From the NCBI GenBank assembly GCA_013339895.1, contig JABACO010000013.1, positions 1,239,595-1,303,594 of the forward strand: a DNA stretch of 64,000 nt, read 5' to 3'. The position numbers and the translations under genes are program-made. The notes under the pieces are model-generated. The model was not told the origin of the DNA. It did not search any database and was given only the letters and a program-made list of their open reading frames with translations. Source of the stretch: Ephydatia muelleri (lineage: Eukaryota; Porifera; Demospongiae; Spongillida; Spongillidae). This document shows, in pieces, positions 59,754 to 64,000 of this stretch (position 1 is the first letter of the stretch; each line of letters starts with the position of its first letter).

Positions 59754-60014
59754 CTCAGCACAACTTCTATATTTTTTCCTAAGAAAATAACTTCTCTCTT
59801 TTATAGTTACTCACAGAACGGTAAGTGATACGGGGTCATTCCTGGTTGAAAAAAAAAAGGCATCATGTAAGCCCGTGCGGATACATGTGGACATACGTCG
59901 CGGAGGCCGGGAGCACTCTATCTACAAGTAACTACCGTAATCAATTAATGAATTTTGCGCTGTTGTTACAGATCTAGCCATAGATCTATCCCGTCAAAGC
60001 TGCTGATGAAAATA
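59585..60014. other. Repeat-derived DNA with a 70-bp duplication and poly(C)
   Basis: A stretch beginning CTACCGTAATCAAT and ending GTCAAAGCTG occurs at about 59598-59665 and 59932-60002. Poly(C) runs 59718-59752. No gene. Confidence 0.7.
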
Positions 60015-60190
60015 AAAAGTCAATCAGTGAAGGCCCAGCTCTTGCACAGGACCTCACCAAAGTGAAGGCTGAGTCTGCCATAAATGGCAGCAGTGCCTTG
60101 TAATTCCATGGGAAGTGGGAAGTGTTTCTCTAGCCTCAGCACACCCCAACAGCCGTAAGTCTCTACTGCTAGTGGAGCGCAGCTAGAAAT
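60015..60190 (-). pseudogene. LINE C-terminal tail
   Basis: The minus strand reads APLAVETYGCWG and, after a small gap, AAIYGRLSLHFGEVL. It is the same tail motif as the first LINE family (LAVETYG...IYGRLSL). It is a short 5'-truncated remnant beside the MIF4G-like gene. Confidence 0.65.
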
Positions 60191-60426
60191 TACTAAAATA
60201 CACGGTATTTTTTAATTAAAGCATAAACAAACATTTGTTATTAATTCCAATCAATTAGTGCATTGCACTGCAGTTTCGATTAAATTTTGAATTGATATTG
60301 GCTGATTAGAAGATTGACGGTTACATACATATGATACAACAATGCTCACAGCAGAATCAAATGCAATGTGAGGAGCAGCAGTGGAGGGGAGGATGGGGAG
60401 GGAAGTGAAAATGTGCCCCAACCCCA
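60191..60426. other. Intergenic, 3' side of MIF4G-like gene
   Basis: It probably contains the 3' UTR of the minus-strand gene. Nothing else was recognised. Confidence 0.4.
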
Positions 60427-63414
60427 CTAGTGAACAAACAGCCTTTCACTCCTCTTCGGACACGAGTGGGATTGGTGAGAATCGCTTCCACAGACAACAC
60501 ACAAGGTCCTTCCAAACCTCCATTGCAACTCGCTTTGAGGAGGTTGAGGCTGTGGTGGTGGTGGCAGCTGGACTTCAGCAAGACTTGGTGTCTGCTGGTT
60601 GCCATAGAGCTTGGGCCCAACATTTGAGGGGGTCAGGAGAGAGACAACACCCTCTCCACCCTGAACGAGACGTGGTGGTGGTAGCAGCTGGACTTCAGCC
60701 ACTCCTGACAGGCCAGATGTCTGCTGGCTGCCGTAGAGCCTGGACCCCACATGACCCATGAGGGGGACACCCTCTCCACCCTGACTGTGGCAGACATCTT
60801 GATGCGGTGTTGGTCTGGGCTTCCACAGCTGATCGCCACCGTACAGCAGAGGAAGGACGGGATTGGTTGGCATCATTTGAAGTGGAGTGCCAGACGGGGC
60901 CATGTACACAGGAGCCATCTGTTGCTGGGGCCCAGAGGGTGACACTAAGGAAAGGAATGATGGAGTCAGATGATGATCCAAATGTTGCCAAGGTAACCAA
61001 CCAATGGTGCCGACTGAGTACGCAGATGGGAAGGGTAATGAGTACTGCTGGGGTGCCATGGCAACCGAGGTGTGCTCCTGGGGTGTCACGGCAACCGAGG
61101 TGTATTGCTGGGGTGTCACGGCAACCGAGGTGTATTGCTGGGGTGTCATGGCAAACGAGGTGTATTGCTGGGGTGCCATGGCAACTGAAGTGCGCTGCTG
61201 GGCACTGGTCCATTCAACACCTACACCAGCTGGTGCAGCTTCCACTACAGAGACGAAGGAGACTGTTTTTATTGGTAGTAAGGAGGAGGTTGCTTACTCT
61301 TAGTCTTTCCCTTCTGTTTCATTCCCAGGATGCAAGTAGCCACACCCATGGGAACTCCCAATTCCTTAGAAAGCAATAATGACAATCTCTGCTAGACTCC
61401 AACCACCTCACCTTTAACCCTTTCCATACTGTCTCATGGTCACACCCCTCCAGCACCATGTCCTGAATGAGGAAGGGGGGGGGGGGGGGGGGGGGTTGAA
61501 GTAGAATAGGAAGAATTAAAAGGTTTGTCATCAAAAGTGCCACACCCACAGTGAAACAAGCACCAGTGAATTTTGAGATCTGTTCGGGACATCCTAGTTC
61601 TTCTAGGACTTGTCTTACCAGCTTGTAAGGATCTTTGGAAGCTAGCAACATGAATTTAAAACATACACAAACATGCACACAGCCACTCCACCCAGGTCAA
61701 CACACCAGTAGCCATATGAGGTGGGCTCTTTACAGGGAAAATCATGTTGCCATGCAACAATGCACTAGGCAACACCTGATGCTGCTGCACTGTTGTCTCG
61801 GCAACGGTCGTGTGTGGAGTGGGGGAGAAGCACATCGCCCCTTTCCCTGCGTGCTTCAGAAGGTGGGAACTGAGGGGGTGGGAGAGGAAGAGGGGGAGGG
61901 GGGTGTCGGATGGGGAGCTTGCTTCTCTTGCGCCCCCAGGAAATTTGTAGCTAGCCACTCCCTTCTCTGGAGGGCTAGATTGTAAAGAGCCTCTTTGGCA
62001 GGCCTGGGAGGCAATATATGGTGGGAACGGTAAATAAAAAAAATAAAAAAACATCAAAGTTATATTCTAACCTCTGCTGTCCCTCATTGAGAATGAGGTC
62101 CTTTACCACACCATCAAAGTACACATCCAGTGTTTTCCTGTGTGAGCATCATGTGTGAGTAGTGTGGGTGGGTGTGCATGTGTGAGTAGTGTGGGTGGGT
62201 GATAGTGGGGCATCACACTCATGCGTGGAATAGTTTCCTCCTCCCCAATCCCACCGACCTGTCTTGATGGTCGAGCACGGAGCCGAGCTCTTGGAGTAAA
62301 CACACCAGACTCTCGATATTGGCCACACTTGGGGGAGGGGCAGCAGCTGCACGCTTCAAGCACAGGAGGAGGAGGGGAACAAAGGTGCATAGGGGAGAGG
62401 GGGGAGGAGGGGAACAAAGGTGCATAGGGGAGAGGGGGAGGAGGGAACAAAGGTGCATAGGGAGAGGGGGAGGAGGGGAACATAGGTGCATAGGGGAGAG
62501 GGGAGGAGGGGAACAAAGGTGCATAGGGGAGATGGTGGTTGTCTGAATCAAGCCACATCCAACAGTGCATACGAAAGAGATCCCCCCCATACATGTTCAA
62601 AATGTACCTGTTCTGCTGATGCACTCGATCGGTTTGACCACTTGTCCAGATAATGATGCACCAGCTGGTCCATAGTGGACGTGAGGCTGCCCAGGGAGGT
62701 CAGAGGGGAGCATGGTCCACGGGGAGTCATGGCAACAGTATTACAAGCAACTCACACGCTGTTGTTCTGACGACTACATGATAAATACAAGCTGGTAAAA
62801 AAACAGCTGAAAGATCGCCGATACTTCCAAGTGTCTGAGGCAGTTGAGGTCTGGAGATAGACGCCACAAGGCGAAGATTAAAGCTGCAATGCCCTTTCCA
62901 ACATGCCCACCATGAGGCTGTCAGAAGTGATTTCCTCCATGGCAGGTAGCAGGAACAGAGGAGTCTCTGACAATGGGTGGCCACTGCCTGACATTCAAAC
63001 AACACAGAAACACAATGTGAATGAGGACTTTCTCTTTTGAGCAAAGGAGGGAAGGGAAGGAGAAGACGAGGAAGGAGAGAAAGGGATGGAGAGGCTTACT
63101 GCAGAAATGTACAATCGTTTGAGCTACAATCTCAGTGCAGCCAGTCTTTGCGGTGATGGCAGTGTGGATAAGGGACTTCACTATCGCCAAGACAACCCTC
63201 TCGTTGCCTGCCAGCTTAAGAAGTTTGTGGACATTACTCTCCTCTGAGACCCATGAGGAGGGAGGAATGGACAGTACAGAGGTAGGCATAGGAGGAGGGA
63301 GAGTGGTGTGATGAGATAATTGGCATCAAATCAGGAAGGACAAAACGAGTCATACCAGCCACAATTTTTCGAATAGATGCATCCAATTGGGTGGCAGTTG
63401 CTGGTGAGTCGAGC

Positions 63415-63470
<56 letters not shown>

Positions 63471-64000
63471 TGTATGTGTGTGTGTACAACGGTTACAAAG
63501 ATATTTTAACACATCAAATTTCATATTGTGGGAACAAACCTTACGAATACACAGCTCAACTCTATAGCTGTACCAACTGATGTCATTACTATCCGACCTC
63601 AAAACCTACGGTCACAGAAACCACACTTCAACAACACAATGACACCTTACACCACACAACATAATCAACAACACAATGACACCTTACACCACACAACATA
63701 ACCAACAACACAATGACACCTTACACCACACAACAACTCTGACCCTAAACTGCACCCACACACATTTCATTTAGCAAAAATGGACACCAGTGACTTTAAA
63801 TATCCTACACAGACGTAATTACCAGACCAGTCTTTGTGCTTGAGAAGGGTGGTACAGGATTCTTCTCTTCAACAATGGGAACCTCCTCCTCTTTGGTGTT
63901 GGCTAGGACTGTCTTTACAGGACCTTTGGTAACCTTCACACCAACCATGGACACAGTTTCTTGAGAAGGGGTTTCCCCTACCTCATCGCCATAGTGAAGT
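60427..64000 (-). CDS. Putative MIF4G/HEAT-domain protein, multi-exon, 5' beyond window
   Basis: Minus-strand exons in order: a charged segment with VTKGPVKTVLANTKEEEVPI (about 63835-63945), QLDASIRKIVAG (63355-63390) and a helical exon VHKLLKLAGNERVVLAIVKS with TGCTEIVAQTIVHFC (63100-63240). Next are EEITSDSLMVGMLERALQL (62890-62945), TSTMDQLVHHYLDKWSNRSS (62610-62670), ANIESLVCLLQELGSVLDHQ (62265-62325) and TLDVYFDGVVKDLILNEGQQ (62075-62135). KLVRQVLEELGCPEQISKF lies at 61570-61630. The last exon (60427-61244) is Pro/Gln-rich with a C-terminal CVVCGSDSHQSHSCP motif. The ESLVCLLQELG...LDxYF pattern resembles the MIF4G fold of eIF4G/CTIF/MIF4GD proteins, so a role in translation is possible. 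Family assignment is tentative; a generic HEAT protein is the alternative. Confidence 0.5.
61021..61200 (-). repeat. In-frame 30-bp repeat encoding a 10-residue motif
   Basis: About five units lie within the last exon of the MIF4G-like gene. On the minus strand they encode variants of PQQYTSVAVT. All keep the frame, and most differences are at the last residues (VT, MT, MA). The array is polymorphism-prone and encodes a low-complexity segment. Confidence 0.92.
62366..62530. repeat. 33-34 bp G-rich minisatellite in intron
   Basis: Five units contain GGGAACAAAGGTGCATAGGG with 1-2 bp length variants. It sits in an intron of the MIF4G-like gene. ORFs across it are artefacts. Confidence 0.92.
63419..63484. 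repeat. (TG)n microsatellite
   Basis: About 65 bp of TG with one GG and one TA interruption, in an intron of the MIF4G-like gene. Confidence 0.98.
63631..63740. repeat. 37-bp tandem repeat, three copies
   Basis: Three units contain CAACACAATGACACCTTACA. They lie in the first visible intron of the MIF4G-like gene. Period 37 is close to those of the PTCD3 intron arrays. Confidence 0.92.

Larger units (their letters stand above)
56563..59918. mobile_element. Possible TA-flanked composite element, unclassified
   Basis: The left end GAGTGCTCCCGGGTCTAATG follows TA. The right end is CCGGGAGCACTC followed by TA, whose complement begins GAGTGCTCCCGG. A 12-bp inverted terminus with TA on both sides suggests a Tc1/mariner-like target preference. 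The interior holds a tandem duplication, a LINE insertion and another TA-flanked element. No transposase is visible. The short termini make the outer boundary tentative. Confidence 0.45.

Noticed and set aside
62103..62624. Pro/Leu-rich 173-codon ORF
   Set aside because: It is generated by a G-rich 33-34 bp intronic minisatellite.
1..64000. tRNA or rRNA genes
   Set aside because: I saw no cloverleaf with A and B boxes and no conserved rRNA core; a tRNAscan-type search was not possible here.

Overview
This window is eukaryotic nuclear DNA from an invertebrate animal. Conserved metazoan genes are split by short introns with GT/AG boundaries: a NEK10 kinase, a forkhead factor, the mitoribosomal protein PTCD3 and a probable MIF4G/HEAT protein. 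The rest is mostly decayed transposons of families common in sponge and cnidarian genomes. A demosponge is my best guess, but this is inference from protein and transposon flavour, not proof. A run of exactly 100 N at 47942-48041 marks a scaffold gap. No bacterial, organellar, tRNA or rRNA gene was recognised.

Region 1 (1 to about 40.9 kb) is a transposon graveyard. One family of non-LTR retrotransposons recurs in both orientations at 0.3-4.1, 10.6-10.9, 33-36.1 and 36.4-38.4 kb, with another tail at 60.0-60.2 kb. Between them lie Ty3/gypsy remnants (4.2-5.0 and 25.2-25.8 kb) and a CACTA-type DNA transposon with degenerate termini (7752-11325). There is also an IS3-like eukaryotic integrase (12.9-13.9 kb). 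A tyrosine-recombinase retrotransposon with split direct repeats occupies 14224-18488. A ZMYM1-like hAT element (18599-21652) carries a nested hAT MITE (21231-21633), each with a perfect 8-bp target-site duplication (TSD). A hAT deletion derivative lies at 27086-29863, a large unclassified foldback at 30772-32176, and a hAT-like non-autonomous element at 39447-40564.

Region 2 (40.9-56 kb) is host-gene territory. NEK10 lies on the minus strand, with a small hAT-like MITE and a long hairpin in its introns. The gap follows, then an intact forkhead gene on the plus strand, then PTCD3 on the plus strand. PTCD3 introns carry minisatellites, the largest having about 35 copies of a 35-bp unit.

Region 3 (56-64 kb) starts with an unclassified TA-flanked composite repeat. 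It contains a tandem duplication, a LINE insertion and a nested element with perfect 29-bp inverted termini. A minus-strand, multi-exon MIF4G-like gene follows, with an in-frame 10-residue repeat, and it runs off the window.

The host genes do not form a functional pathway: NEK10 is signalling, Fox is transcription and PTCD3 is mitochondrial translation. Several conserved host exons need a one-base correction, usually in a homopolymer, to stay in frame. I read this first as draft-assembly error.
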